Below are positions 8,737 to 18,500 of a stretch of DNA of 49,648 bases, piece after piece (within the stretch, counting starts at the first letter, position 1; every line of letters starts with the position of its first letter). The notes under the pieces are model-generated. The model searched no databases and was not told the DNA's origin. It worked only from the letters and a program-made list of their open reading frames with translations. The position numbers were made by a program, and so were the translations under genes. This DNA is from Aeromonas caviae. Lineage in GTDB: Bacteria; Pseudomonadota; Gammaproteobacteria; Enterobacterales; Aeromonadaceae. Where the stretch lies: assembly GCF_000819785.1 (NCBI RefSeq), contig NZ_CDBK01000110.1:1-49648 (forward strand), written 5' to 3'.

Positions 8737-9255
8737 TTACGCTTCGATCGGCGCGCGCCAGTCATCCGCACCAGAGGTGCCGGCAACGGTGTGCTCCCAA
8801 TCGATCTTGCGGTAGGCCATGGAGACCTGGATCAGCTGGGTGAAGTCGGACTTCGCCGGATCCTGGCAGTGGGGCATCTGGCAGTCGATGTCAACGATGG
8901 TGGCATCGGTCAGCACAGTGCTGAAGAAGTGCTCCTGCTTGCCCTCGACGGAGGTGCGGTACCACTTCAGGGTCACTTTCGGCAGCATCTCGCCGGAGGC
9001 CAGGGAGTTGTACATCAGCGGCACGGCCTTGTTCAGGGCAACGGTGAACTTGAACGGCTTGTGGACGCGCTGACCCGCCGGCTGACCGGATTGCGGATCG
9101 GTCGGCACGGTGACGACGTGCTGGAACTCTTGTACCAGCATCTCGTCTTCGTGGCCCTGCACGAAGATGTTGCCGACGGAATCGGAGGTGAAGGCACCGG
9201 CGGTGATGTTGCCCTGGGTTTTACCTTCGATGCTGATATAACATGGGGTTGGCAT
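8737..9255 (-). CDS. hcp: Hcp, T6SS tube protein
   Basis: A 172-residue Hcp: MPTPCYISIEGKTQGNITAG at the N-terminus, the VQGHEDEMLVQEF strand, QRVHKPFKFTVALNKAVPLM, and a C-terminal DFTQLIQVSMAYRKIDWEH. Hcp hexamers stack into the T6SS inner tube and carry or are co-secreted with effectors. The ATG at 9255 follows AGGAG by 7 nt; an upstream in-frame extension to 9321 lacks homology and a ribosome site. A sigma-54-type promoter lies about 50 bp upstream and a terminator follows directly. The neighbours are vgrG and its effector set, so this is an auxiliary cluster; the structural T6SS genes must lie elsewhere in the genome. Confidence 0.96.
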   Translation of the reverse strand: MPTPCYISIEGKTQGNITAGAFTSDSVGNIFVQGHEDEMLVQEFQHVVTVPTDPQSGQPAGQRVHKPFKFTVALNKAVPLMYNSLASGEMLPKVTLKWYRTSVEGKQEHFFSTVLTDATIVDIDCQMPHCQDPAKSDFTQLIQVSMAYRKIDWEHTVAGTSGADDWRAPIEA

Positions 9256-9304
9256 GGAATTGCTCCTGATGGTTGAACGGTTATGACACTCGCCCGAATC
9301 CGTT

Positions 9305-9320
9305 AGCAGCGTCCATGCCA
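9305..9320 (-). promoter_or_regulatory. Sigma-54 (RpoN) -24/-12 promoter of hcp
   Basis: The minus strand reads TGGCATG-GACG-CTGCT against the consensus TGGCACG-N4-TTGCW: one mismatch in each element, with the invariant GG and GC at correct spacing. It lies about 50 bp upstream of the hcp start. Sigma-54 and the enhancer-binding protein VasH control hcp operons in Vibrio cholerae, so this is a plausible site, but it is seen only by pattern. Confidence 0.65.
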
Positions 9321-9486
9321 CTCTTTTTACCCATTACATTTCAATCAGTTATAAAAAAATCCCCCACAAGGCAGTAGGCTTGGCGCAATAAGTTGTACTT
9401 TTCAACACGTTTGACCATCAGTCATTGCACTGGCAGTTCAATCTTCTGGTATGCGCGCAATTTTTTGCGCCAATCCGACGGGAACA

Positions 9487-10251
9487 CTACTGTTCATCCA
9501 CATTGGCGACGGCGGCCAGCTCTACATTCAACCTCACCACCCCCTGTTTCAGCGCCCAGGAGATCGCCTGGCACTTGCTGCTGGCCCCCAGCTTGGTGAC
9601 CACATTGTTCAGATGAAAGGTCACCGTGCGCGGGGTGATCCCCAGGATCTGCGCAATATCGCTCGTCTGCTTCCCTTCCGCCGCCCAGCGGCATACCTCC
9701 AGCTCGCGCAGGCTCAGGGCATCATGAGAGGACTCCCCTACCAGACAGACCCTCACCACCGCCTCGAAGATATGCATGGATAGCCAGCTGAGAAAAGGCA
9801 CCGCGGAAAGCCACTGCGCTCTGGTGCGAGGCGTGCTGGTGATCAGGGAGAGCAGGCCCACATGACCGTTGGCTCCGTGCCAGGGAAACGTAATGCCGTC
9901 GCGCAATCCCGCCTGCTGCGCGAGCGTCATCACCGCAAGGCGCTCATCGTCACAGACCCCCTGCACCATGAGATCCGCCCACAGGATGGGGGTGCTCTGC
10001 TCCATGCCGCGCTGGACGACGGGATCGATGGCAAAGAAGTTGGCCTGGGTATAGGCGTCAACCCACTCCTGAGGACAACCATTGAAGATGGTGACATCCG
10101 GTCGCTGTATGGTGCTGGGAGACATCAGGGCCAATCTGAAGTAGTCAAATCCCGCCTGTGTCGTCAACTGGCGCAGCAACGCCACTATGGTGTGCTCATC
10201 GTCGGCCTGTTCGAACCGGGAGATGAGATCTAACGCGTAGCTTGTATCCAT
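9487..10251 (-). CDS. LuxR-family quorum-sensing regulator without adjacent luxI (LuxR solo)
   Basis: A 254-residue protein with an N-terminal autoinducer-binding domain and a C-terminal LuxR helix-turn-helix (LSLRELEVCRWAAEGKQTSDIAQILGITPRTVTFHL). The residues that hold N-acyl-homoserine lactone in TraR/LuxR are kept: W63, Y67, D76-P77, W91 and G119. So it can probably bind a signal. It resembles Aeromonas AhyR but is distinct in sequence, and no luxI-type synthase is next to it. It is encoded on the same strand as hcp and 230 bp upstream of it. AhyRI influences T6SS output in A. hydrophila; whether this protein acts on hcp is inference. No clear lux box was found. Confidence 0.85.
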   Translation of the reverse strand: MDTSYALDLISRFEQADDEHTIVALLRQLTTQAGFDYFRLALMSPSTIQRPDVTIFNGCPQEWVDAYTQANFFAIDPVVQRGMEQSTPILWADLMVQGVCDDERLAVMTLAQQAGLRDGITFPWHGANGHVGLLSLITSTPRTRAQWLSAVPFLSWLSMHIFEAVVRVCLVGESSHDALSLRELEVCRWAAEGKQTSDIAQILGITPRTVTFHLNNVVTKLGASSKCQAISWALKQGVVRLNVELAAVANVDEQ

Positions 10252-10826
10252 GTTGTCGAATTGTTTTCAAATGGTGTCGGCATTGTTTTTCATGAAACCC
10301 AATGGGAGCTGAATCACGTGCCAACAAATAGAAACGGAACCCGTGAAACCCTGATCTCAGGGCCCGCCACTAGCCTCGGGGGCTCGCTCTCGGCGGGATG
10401 GAGGGCATGACGCAGAGCGAAATACCAATAACCAGAACTTAACTGCATTAAAATCACGAGTTTTTGCAAAAAACATCGCAATCATATAACAGCACTCGAC
10501 GGGGAAGGGATAATAAACTTTCCAGATGAGACCTTGGTCACTGACAGGCCGATCGTTTTGTGTCCCGTCCCCCGTTTCTGGCCCTTTACGGGCTTCCCCG
10601 GCCTGGCACCGGCTGTTAACATGCGCCCCTTATGCCTGTTATGTGCTCTGGGGTGGCCGTCACGCCGCCCTGACCCTGCCCTGTGCGGCCTCTGCCGCCT
10701 GACTCCGGTTATGCCGACCGGTCGGTTTACCCGGCCACCAACAGCCAATGCAACCCTGTGATCCCCGCCATTTCCCCTGATTTGCGGGCCTGTGGCCATG
10801 GACCCTCAACGAGCGAGAAAATCCCC
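10252..10826. other. Non-coding gap between luxR and sulP
   Basis: This 575-bp region separates divergent genes. The first half, nearest luxR, has AT-rich stretches and probably holds its promoter. The second half is GC-rich and carries only overlapping open frames without family similarity or ribosome sites. I see no RNA gene, repeat array or convincing promoter pair. Confidence 0.5.
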
Positions 10827-12242
10827 ATGCTGGAACGTGCAAGACAAGAGTGGTTCTCCAACATACGGGGCGATCTGCTGTCGGGTATCGTCGTCGCCCT
10901 GGCGCTGATCCCGGAGGCCATCGCCTTCTCCATCATTGCGGGCGTCGACCCCAAGGTCGGCCTCTATGCCTCCTTCTGCATCGCCGTGGTCATCGCCTTC
11001 GTCGGCGGTCGTCCCGGCATGATTTCCGCCGCCACCGGCGCCATGGCGCTCCTGATGGTGACCCTGGTCAGGGAACATGGCCTGCAGTATCTGCTGGCGG
11101 CCACCCTGCTCACCGGCCTCTTCCAGATAGCGGCGGGCTACCTCAGGCTCGGCAGCCTGATGCGATTCGTCTCCCGCTCCGTGGTGACCGGCTTCGTCAA
11201 CGCCCTGGCCATCCTTATCTTCATGGCCCAGCTGCCCGAACTCACCAACGTCACCTGGCAGGTCTACGTCATGACCGCGGCCGGGCTTGGCATCATCTAT
11301 CTGTTCCCCCTCGTTCCCGTGGTGGGCAAACTGCTCCCCTCCCCCCTGCTGTGCATCGTCGTCCTGACGGCGGTGGCCATCACCCTGGGCATCGACATCC
11401 GTACCGTGGGCGACATGGGCGAGCTGCCCGATACCCTGCCGGTCTTCCTCTGGCCCGACGTGCCCCTCAATCTGGAGACCCTGGCCATCATCTTCCCCTA
11501 TTCAGCGGGGCTGGCGGTGGTGGGACTGCTCGAGTCCATGATGACGGCAGCCATCGTCGACGAGATGACCGACACCCCAAGCGATCGCAACCGCGAGTGC
11601 AAGGGTCAGGGGATCGCCAACATAGGCGCCGCTCTGCTGGGAGGCATGGCGGGGACCCTGCTCATCCTGATGGTGGTCTTCATGGATGAGTGGATCCGTC
11701 AGATCCCCATGGCCGCCCTGGTGGCCGTGATGATCATGGTCTCCATCGGCACGTTTTCCTGGGAGTCGGTACGCAACCTGAAGAGCCACCCCCTCTCCAC
11801 CAACCTGGTGATGGTGACCACTGTCGCCGTGGTGGTCGCGACCCACAACCTGGCACTCGGGGTCTTCGTGGGGGTGCTGCTCGCCTCTCTCTTCTTCGCC
11901 CACAAGGTTGCCCGCGTCATGCTGGTCAAGAGCGACAGCGAGCGCAGCGGCGCCGTGCGTACCTATCTGGTGCGGGGCCAGGTCTTCTTTGCCAGCGCCG
12001 AGCAGTTCCTGGCCAGTTTCGATTTCAGGGAGGAAGTGGAGAAGGTGGTCATCGACCTGACGCACGCCCACTTCTGGGACATCACCGCCATCACGGCCCT
12101 CGACAAGGTGGTCATCAAGTTCCGCCGCGAGGGGAAAGAGGTGGCGGTCATCGGCCTGAACGACGCCAGTGCCACCCTGGTCGATCGCTTTGCCATCCAC
12201 GACAAACGTCAGGAGGGAGAGCCCCTGCTGGCCGAGCATTGA
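10827..12242 (+). CDS. SulP-family anion transporter with C-terminal STAS domain (probable internal deletion)
   Basis: A 471-residue SulP protein. Family features are [20 protein letters not shown] at the N-terminus, [53 protein letters not shown] and a STAS domain (about 385-460: [29 protein letters not shown]). It would exchange inorganic anions such as sulfate, bicarbonate or chloride across the inner membrane. The ATG at 10827 fits family starts; the ribosome site is weak. In relatives I know, the GGMAG at residues 272-276 is followed by about 25 conserved residues containing GQS, SGGR and RLS motifs. Here G276 joins directly to the next membrane helix, in frame. The protein may be inactive or altered. 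Confidence 0.85.
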   Translation: MLERARQEWFSNIRGDLLSGIVVALALIPEAIAFSIIAGVDPKVGLYASFCIAVVIAFVGGRPGMISAATGAMALLMVTLVREHGLQYLLAATLLTGLFQIAAGYLRLGSLMRFVSRSVVTGFVNALAILIFMAQLPELTNVTWQVYVMTAAGLGIIYLFPLVPVVGKLLPSPLLCIVVLTAVAITLGIDIRTVGDMGELPDTLPVFLWPDVPLNLETLAIIFPYSAGLAVVGLLESMMTAAIVDEMTDTPSDRNRECKGQGIANIGAALLGGMAGTLLILMVVFMDEWIRQIPMAALVAVMIMVSIGTFSWESVRNLKSHPLSTNLVMVTTVAVVVATHNLALGVFVGVLLASLFFAHKVARVMLVKSDSERSGAVRTYLVRGQVFFASAEQFLASFDFREEVEKVVIDLTHAHFWDITAITALDKVVIKFRREGKEVAVIGLNDASATLVDRFAIHDKRQEGEPLLAEH

Positions 12243-12280
12243 TCCCGGCGCCCCATGAGGGCGCTGCCTGCAAGCCATAA

Positions 12281-12318
12281 AAAAAAGCCCGTCTCTCCCC
12301 ATGAGATGGGCTTTTTTT
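12281..12318. terminator. Bidirectional terminator between sulP and the sensor kinase gene
   Basis: AAAAAAGCCCGTCTC, a short loop and GAGATGGGCTTTTTTT form a stem flanked by A-run and T-run, with one internal mismatch. It can end both the plus-strand sulP and the minus-strand kinase transcripts, which converge here. Confidence 0.9.
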
Positions 12319-12387
12319 GGGCTGTTGGATCACAGTCAACACACGCGCCTCGGCTCGCCCATCCCGAGCCGATGCGGCAACGCGGGG

Positions 12388-13467
12388 TCATGACCTGCCG
12401 TCAGGGTGCAAGAGGGGCCATGAAAGCAGGAACAGGGTGCCGCCCCGCCCGCCGGGTTGGCAGACCGCACTGCCGCCGTGGGCCTCGGCAATCGCCTTGA
12501 CCACGGCCAGCCCGAGCCCGCTGCCGCCACTCTTGCGTGAGCGTGACGGATCCCCCCGGCGAAACGCCTCGAAGATATGGGCGGCGACCTCCTCGCTGAT
12601 GCCAGGCCCTTCGTCTTCCACGCTCAGGATGCACTGGGTGCCCGAACGATGCAGGCGCACGGTCAGCATGCCCGGCACCGCGTGCTTCTGGGCATTTTCC
12701 AGCAGCGCCATCAGGGCCTGACGGATGCGAAGTGCATCGCAACAGACACAGAGTTCGGCATCGAGCTCCCGTTTGAGGGTGAAACCGCTCGCAGCCAGAG
12801 GGGTGGCAAACGCCTCGAGCACCACGGCAAGCTCGTCGGCCAGCCTGATCGCCTCTCGTTGCAGCTCTAGGTGGCCGCTGTCGTTGAGACTGAGCACCCG
12901 CAAATCTTCGATCAGGTGGGTCAATCCCTCCACCTGACGCAGCAACCCTTCAAAGAGCGCACGCTCTGGCGGAAATACCCCTTCGGCCAGCCCCTGCAAG
13001 CGGCCACGCAAGATGGTCACCGGGGTGCGCAACTCGTGGGCGATGGCGGCATTCCAGAACTCCCGCTCGCGGGTCATGCTCTGCAGTCGCTCGGCCATGG
13101 TGTTGAAGTCCCGCACCAGTTGCGCCGTCTCCCCGATCGCCTGTTCATCCAGCGGCACGCGCGCATCGAGTTTGCCCTCTGCCACCTCGCGCAGGCTGTT
13201 CGCCACCGAATTGAGCGGGGTCAGGATGCGCCGAGAGAGGCGCACCGCCACGTACAGCGCCATCCCCAATGCAATAAGAATGGTCGAGCCGATCCAGATC
13301 ATCTCGACCCTGGAGGGCATCCAGCTCTCGGAGATGCTGCCAGGCACATAGGTCACGGCAATGGCGTAGAACACATAGGTGCCGATCACCGCGAGGCAGA
13401 TGATGCCGAGTGCCATCAGCCCCAGGGAGCGGATGATTTGCCTGCGCAGGCCGGGTGCCGATGTCAC
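12388..13467 (-). CDS. Sensor histidine kinase, AdeS/BaeS-like
   Basis: A 359-residue membrane kinase: two membrane helices (about 11-38 and 57-78) around a very short periplasmic loop, HAMP linker (RILTPLNSVANSLREVAEGKLDARV), DHp domain with the phospho-acceptor H144 (AAIAHELRTPV), and ATPase domain with N-box LLENAQKHA, DEGPGIS and GSGLGLAVVKAIAEAHGG. The start is GTG at 13467, overlapping the regulator's stop by 4 bp (GTGA). It pairs with the response regulator at 13464-14192 and lies divergent to an RND efflux pair, the AdeRS-AdeABC layout of Acinetobacter. The short loop suggests that signals are sensed in or near the membrane. Confidence 0.9.
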   Translation of the reverse strand: MTSAPGLRRQIIRSLGLMALGIICLAVIGTYVFYAIAVTYVPGSISESWMPSRVEMIWIGSTILIALGMALYVAVRLSRRILTPLNSVANSLREVAEGKLDARVPLDEQAIGETAQLVRDFNTMAERLQSMTREREFWNAAIAHELRTPVTILRGRLQGLAEGVFPPERALFEGLLRQVEGLTHLIEDLRVLSLNDSGHLELQREAIRLADELAVVLEAFATPLAASGFTLKRELDAELCVCCDALRIRQALMALLENAQKHAVPGMLTVRLHRSGTQCILSVEDEGPGISEEVAAHIFEAFRRGDPSRSRKSGGSGLGLAVVKAIAEAHGGSAVCQPGGRGGTLFLLSWPLLHPDGRS

Positions 13468-14192
13468 GCATCGCCCCCGAAGCGATAGCCGACGCCCCAG
13501 ACACTGGCGGGCACCCCCTGGATGCCCTGTGCCTCCAGCTTCTTGCGCAGCTTGCTGATGTGGCTGTCCACCGTGCGCTCCTGGGTATCCCCCTCCGGCA
13601 GGCAGTGGGTCAGCAGTTCGGCGCGGCTGAACACCCGCTTGGGTGCCCGCATCAGGGAGGCGAGCAACTTGAACTCGGTCAGGGTCAGATCCAGCATCTG
13701 CTGCCCCTCATCGCGGCAAATGCTGGCCTCGTGGCTCTCCAGATCGATCTGGAAGGGGCCGACCCGCAGCACCCGGGCCGTGGCCTGTTTTGCTGCCTGG
13801 CTGCGTCTGAGCACCGCCTGTACCCGAGCCACCACTTCGGCCGGGTTGAAGGGTTTGACCACATAGTCATCCGCCCCCATGCGCAGCCCCATTAGCTTGT
13901 CGAGGTCCTGATCCAGAGCGGTCAGCATGATCACCGGCGTGTCGCCACGGGCCCGGATCTCGCTGAGCACCTGCCAGCCATCGAGCTGCGGCATCTGCAC
14001 ATCCAGCAACAGGAGCTCGGGTTTGCATGTCTGGTGCATGGCCAGGGCTTCGCGGCCATCGGCGGCATGCAGGGTGCGCAATCCGTGGCGTTGCAGGTAA
14101 GCGGCGAGGATGTCGGCTATCTCGGCTTCATCCTCTGCAATCAGTACCAGTGACTGGGCCGCCGGGTTGGCGGAAGCAGGAAGATACGACAT
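13464..14192 (-). CDS. OmpR-family response regulator, AdeR-like
   Basis: A 242-residue regulator. The receiver domain has the acidic pair E20-D21, phospho-acceptor D64 (LLLLDVQMP), MLTALDQDLDKLMGLRMGAD and K in VVKPFNP. The C-terminal winged helix has LTLTEFKLLASLMRAP and ERTVDSHISKLRKKLE. The receiver strongly resembles Acinetobacter AdeR through TPVIMLTALDQD and PFNPAEVVARVQAVLRR. The ATG at 14192 has an AGG 8 nt upstream. It is the first gene of a two-gene unit with the kinase and faces the efflux genes across a 158-bp intergenic region, where it probably binds. I could not identify its direct-repeat target by eye. Confidence 0.92.
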   Translation of the reverse strand: MSYLPASANPAAQSLVLIAEDEAEIADILAAYLQRHGLRTLHAADGREALAMHQTCKPELLLLDVQMPQLDGWQVLSEIRARGDTPVIMLTALDQDLDKLMGLRMGADDYVVKPFNPAEVVARVQAVLRRSQAAKQATARVLRVGPFQIDLESHEASICRDEGQQMLDLTLTEFKLLASLMRAPKRVFSRAELLTHCLPEGDTQERTVDSHISKLRKKLEAQGIQGVPASVWGVGYRFGGDA

Positions 14193-14350
14193 GGTCGGCC
14201 TCGAAAATGGTGGGTTTGAACTTTATCACCGCCTCCATGGATTCTCCACAAAGCCTCGAATCATTCGCAATAGCCCCTCTCCATAATGCCCGCTCGATGT
14301 GCTCTCGCGGCAACACCATGCCCGGGAGGCGGTTTAACGAGGTGAGTATG

Positions 14351-15505
14351 ATGTTTGTCAAACAGCGGTATGCGGGCGCTTTGCTCGCCGTCATTGCCGT
14401 ATTCGGATTGGCAGGTTGCGATGGGGCGACGCAAGCGCAAGATGCGCCGGCCCTTCCTCAGGTGTCGGTGATGACGCTGGCAGGTCAGGATCTGGTCATC
14501 AGCGAGGATCTGCCCGCCCGGGTAGCCGCGGTGCGAAGCGCCGAAATTCGGGCCCAGATCAGCGGCATCGTGCAGCGCCGCCTGTTCGAGCAGGGTGCCG
14601 AGATCAACGCAGGCACCCTGCTCTTCCAGATAAATCCGGCCCCCTTCAAGGCGGATGTCGACAGCGCCGCCGCCGCATTGCAGCGCGCGGAGGCCGTGCT
14701 GGCCCGTGCCCGCATCCAGATTGACCGTCTGGTGCCGCTGCTGCGCACCGAGGCCATCAGCCGCCAGACCTATGACGATGCCGTCTCCCAGCGTGATCAG
14801 GCGGCCGCCGACGTGGCCCAGGCCAGGGCGACCCTGGCTCGGCACCAGCTGAACCTGCAATTTGCCAGCGTGGAAGCCCCCATCGCCGGGCGCATCGATC
14901 AGGCGCTGGTGAGTGAAGGGGCCCTGGTGTCCCCCACCGATGCCACCCCCATGGCCAGGATCCAGCAGATCGATCAGGTCTACGTCGATGTGCGTCAACC
15001 GGCCTCTGTGCTCGACACCCTGCGCCAGCAGGCTGGCTCGACGGCACCGGAACTGGCGGTGGACATCCTCGGCAGCGACGGCAAGCCGCTCGGCATGCAG
15101 GGGCACATCCTCTTCTCCGGCATCGAGGTGGATGCCGGGACCGGTGACGTACTGCTGCGGGTACTGGTGGACAACCCGGAGCGGCGGCTCTTGCCCGGCC
15201 TCTACGTACAGGCGCGCATTCCCCGTGCCCGCTATGCCAACGCCCTGAGCGTGCCTCAGCAGGCGGTGGTGCGCACATCGGGCCAGACCAGCGTGTGGGT
15301 GGTGGATGGCCAGGGGCAGGCACAACTGGTTCCGGTCAACACCGCTGAACTGGTGAATAGCCAGTACCGCATCGCGTCCGGGCTCAACGCCGGACAGCGG
15401 GTGGTGCTCGAGGGGATCGACCGCCTGACCCCGGGGACGCAAGTCATTGCCCATCCCTGGCAATCCCCCGCCGTCAGCCAGCAGGCTGACGCCGGTAACC
15501 GTTGA
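14351..15505 (+). CDS. RND efflux periplasmic adaptor lipoprotein (AdeA/AcrA-like)
   Basis: A 384-residue membrane-fusion protein. The signal peptide ends in a lipobox (LAGC), so it is lipid-anchored. Next come a barrel-sandwich/lipoyl part (VAAVRSAEIRAQISGIVQRR, GTLLFQINPAPF), an alpha-hairpin (QRAEAVLARARIQIDRLVPLL to VAQARATLARHQL), then VEAPIAGRIDQALVSEGALV and the barrel and membrane-proximal domains. It bridges the RND pump to an outer-membrane channel. I take the ATG at 14351, which has GAGGTG 6 nt upstream; another ATG lies one codon before, and the 107-codon upstream extension has no similarity. It is followed by the pump gene 14 bp later. Expression is likely controlled by the divergent AdeRS-like system. 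Confidence 0.92.
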   Translation: MFVKQRYAGALLAVIAVFGLAGCDGATQAQDAPALPQVSVMTLAGQDLVISEDLPARVAAVRSAEIRAQISGIVQRRLFEQGAEINAGTLLFQINPAPFKADVDSAAAALQRAEAVLARARIQIDRLVPLLRTEAISRQTYDDAVSQRDQAAADVAQARATLARHQLNLQFASVEAPIAGRIDQALVSEGALVSPTDATPMARIQQIDQVYVDVRQPASVLDTLRQQAGSTAPELAVDILGSDGKPLGMQGHILFSGIEVDAGTGDVLLRVLVDNPERRLLPGLYVQARIPRARYANALSVPQQAVVRTSGQTSVWVVDGQGQAQLVPVNTAELVNSQYRIASGLNAGQRVVLEGIDRLTPGTQVIAHPWQSPAVSQQADAGNR

Positions 15506-15519
15506 ATCGGAGACATTTC

Positions 15520-18500
15520 ATGCCGCAGTTTTTCATTCATCGCCCGGTGTTTGCCTGGGTGATCGCCCTGTTCATCGTGCTGGCGGGGGTCATCGCCATC
15601 CCCAAGCTGCCCATCTCCCGCTATCCCTCGGTGGCGCCGGTGTCGGTGACCCTCTATGCCACCTATCCGGGCGCCACGCCGCAGACCCTGAACGATGCGG
15701 TGGTGAGCCTGATCGAGCGCGAGCTGTCTGGGGTGAAGAACCTGCTCTACTTCGAGTCGTCGGTAGATGCCTCCGGCAGCGCGCAGATCACCGCCACCTT
15801 CAAGCCGGGCACCGATCCGGAGCTGGCCCAGATGGACGTGCAAAACCGCATCAAGGCGGTCGAGCCTCGCTTGCCACAGGCGGTGCGGCAAACCGGCCTG
15901 CAGGTGGAGTCCGCCTCGTCCGGCTTTCTGATGATGGTCGGCATGACTTCACCGGATGGCCGCTTCGATGAGGTCGTGCTGAACAACTACATGGCGCGCA
16001 ATATCGTGCAGGAGCTACGCCGCATCGACGGGGTGGGGCGAGTGCAGCTGTTCGGCGCCGAGCAGGCCATGCGCATCTGGGTGGATCCGGGCAAGCTCGC
16101 CGCCTACGGGTTGACCATCAGCGAGGTGGCGCAGGCCATCGAGCAGCAGAACGTGCAGATTGCACCGGGGCGCCTCGGCGACGAACCCGCCCTGCCTGGC
16201 CAGCGACTGACGGTTCCCCTCACGGTAGAGGGGCAGCTGACCACTCCCGAGGCATTCGCCGCCATCGTGCTGCGGGCCGGTAGTGATGGCGCCAAGCTGG
16301 TGCTGGGTGACGTGGCCCGGGTCGAGCTGGGGGCGCAATCCTACGCCTTTTCCAACCGCGAGAACGGGGTGGCTGCCACCAGCGCCGCCATCCAGCTCTC
16401 CCCCGGCGCCAACGCCGTGCGCACCGCCGATGCGGTGCGCACTCGCCTTGCCCAGCTCGCCCCCACCCTGCCGGCGGGCATGGCCTATTCGATCCCCTTT
16501 GACTCGGCCCCCTTCGTCAAGGTCTCCATCGACAAGGTGATCCACACCCTGCTGGAAGCCATGGTGCTGGTGTTCCTGGTGATGTTCCTCTTCCTGCAGA
16601 ACCTGCGCTACACCCTGATCCCGGCCATCGTCGCCCCCATCGCCCTGCTCGGCACCTTCGCGGTGATGCTGCTGGCCGGCTTTTCCATCAACTCCCTGAC
16701 CATGTTCGGCATGGTGCTGGCCATCGGCATCATCGTCGACGACGCCATCGTGGTGGTGGAGAACGTCGAGCGCCTGATGGCCACCCAGGGGCTATCGCCC
16801 AGGGAGGCGACATCGCGGGCCATGAAGGAGATCACCGGGGCGGTGATCGGCATCACTCTGGTGCTCACGGCGGTGTTCATCCCCATGGCGTTCGGCAGCG
16901 GCTCCGTGGGGGTCATCTACCAGCAGTTCACCCTGTCGATGGCGGTGTCGATCCTGATTTCCGCCTTCCTCGCCCTGACCCTGACGCCGGCGCTCTGCGC
17001 CACCCTGCTGCGTCCGGTCAGCCCGGATCACCATGAGAAGCGCGGTTTCTTCGGCGCCTTCAACCGGGGCGTCGAGCGGCTCACCGCAGGCTACAGCGTT
17101 CGGGTCACCCGGCTGGTCGGGCGCAGCGGACGCATGATGGTCACCTTCGCCGCCCTCTGCGCCGTGCTGGCCATTGCGGCCACCCAGCTGCCCTCCTCTT
17201 TCCTGCCGGACGAGGATCAGGGCTACTTCATGACCTCCATCCAGTTGCCGACCGGCGCCACCAGCGAGCGCACCCTGGCCGTCATCAAGGAGTTCGAGGC
17301 CCATGTGGCCTCTCGCGAGGCGCTCGACACCAACCTGGTGGTACAGGGCTTCAGCTTCTCCGGCGCCGGCCCCAATGCGGCCATGGCCTTCACCATGCTC
17401 AAAGAGTGGGACCAGCGTCATGGTGCCACGGCCACCGAAGAGGCGGAGCTGGCACAGGCCGCCATGGCCAACAACAAGGAAGGCACTGTGATGAGCCTGT
17501 TGCCGCCCGCCATCGACGAACTGGGCACCTCTTCGGGTTTCACGCTCTTCCTGCAAGACAGGGCCAACCAGGGAGAGGCCGCGCTGCAGGCCGCCCAGGC
17601 GCAACTGCTGGCACTGGCGGCCCAAAGCGAGCTGGTGAGCGATGTCTATCCCGACAGCCTGCCCCCCGGCGAGAGCATTCACCTCGAGATCAACCGGCAG
17701 AAGGCCGAGGCCATGGGACTCTCGTTCACCAGCGTGAGCAGCACCCTGTCGGCGGCGATGGGATCGCTCTACATCAACGACTTTCCCAACGGCGGGCACA
17801 TGCAGCAGGTCATCCTGCAGGCCGACGCGTCGGCGCGCATGCAGCTCGATGACGTACTCGGCCTGCGGGTGCGCAATGCCAGCGGCGGCATGGTGCCCCT
17901 GCGGGAGGTGGTGACGCCGACCTGGCGCCAGTCGCCGCAACAGATGATGCGTTTTGATGGTTTCCCCGCCGTGCGTCTTTCCGGGAGTGCCGCCCCCGGG
18001 GTGTCCAGTGGCGCCGCGATGGCGGAAATGGATCGCCTGGTGGCGCAATTGCCGCCAGGCTTCGCCCTGGCCTGGACGGGACAGTCGCTGCAGGAGCGCC
18101 AGTCGGCGGCCGAGGCCCCCCTGCTGATGCTGCTGTCGGCGCTGGTGGTCTTCCTGGTGCTGGCCGCGCTCTACGAGAGCTGGTCCATTCCGCTCTCCGT
18201 GATGCTGGTGGTCCCCCTGGGCCTGCTCGGCGCCGTGGCGGCGGTGATGCTGCGCGGCATGCCCAACGACGTCTTCTTCAAGGTGGGCATGATCACCATC
18301 ATCGGCCTGTCGGCCAAGAACGCCATCCTCATCGTGGAGTTTGCCCGCCTGTTGCACGGCGAAGGGCGCTCGCTGCTTGACGCTGCGGTGACCGCCGCAC
18401 GCCTGCGTCTGCGCCCCATCCTGATGACGTCGCTCGCCTTCACCCTCGGCGTGGTGCCGCTGATGCTCGCCAGTGGTGCCAGCGCGGAGACCCAGCATGC

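Noticed and set aside
9429..9452. Possible lux box between luxR and hcp
   Set aside because: Only a few terminal bases are symmetric; it does not match the usual lux-box pattern well enough.
9455..9470. GCGCAA-TTTT-TTGCGC stem after luxR as terminator
   Set aside because: The stem is short and no U-run follows on the minus strand.
15502..15519. TTG start for the RND pump overlapping the adaptor stop
   Set aside because: The ATG at 15520 has GGAG 7 nt upstream and gives the usual family N-terminus MPQFFI.
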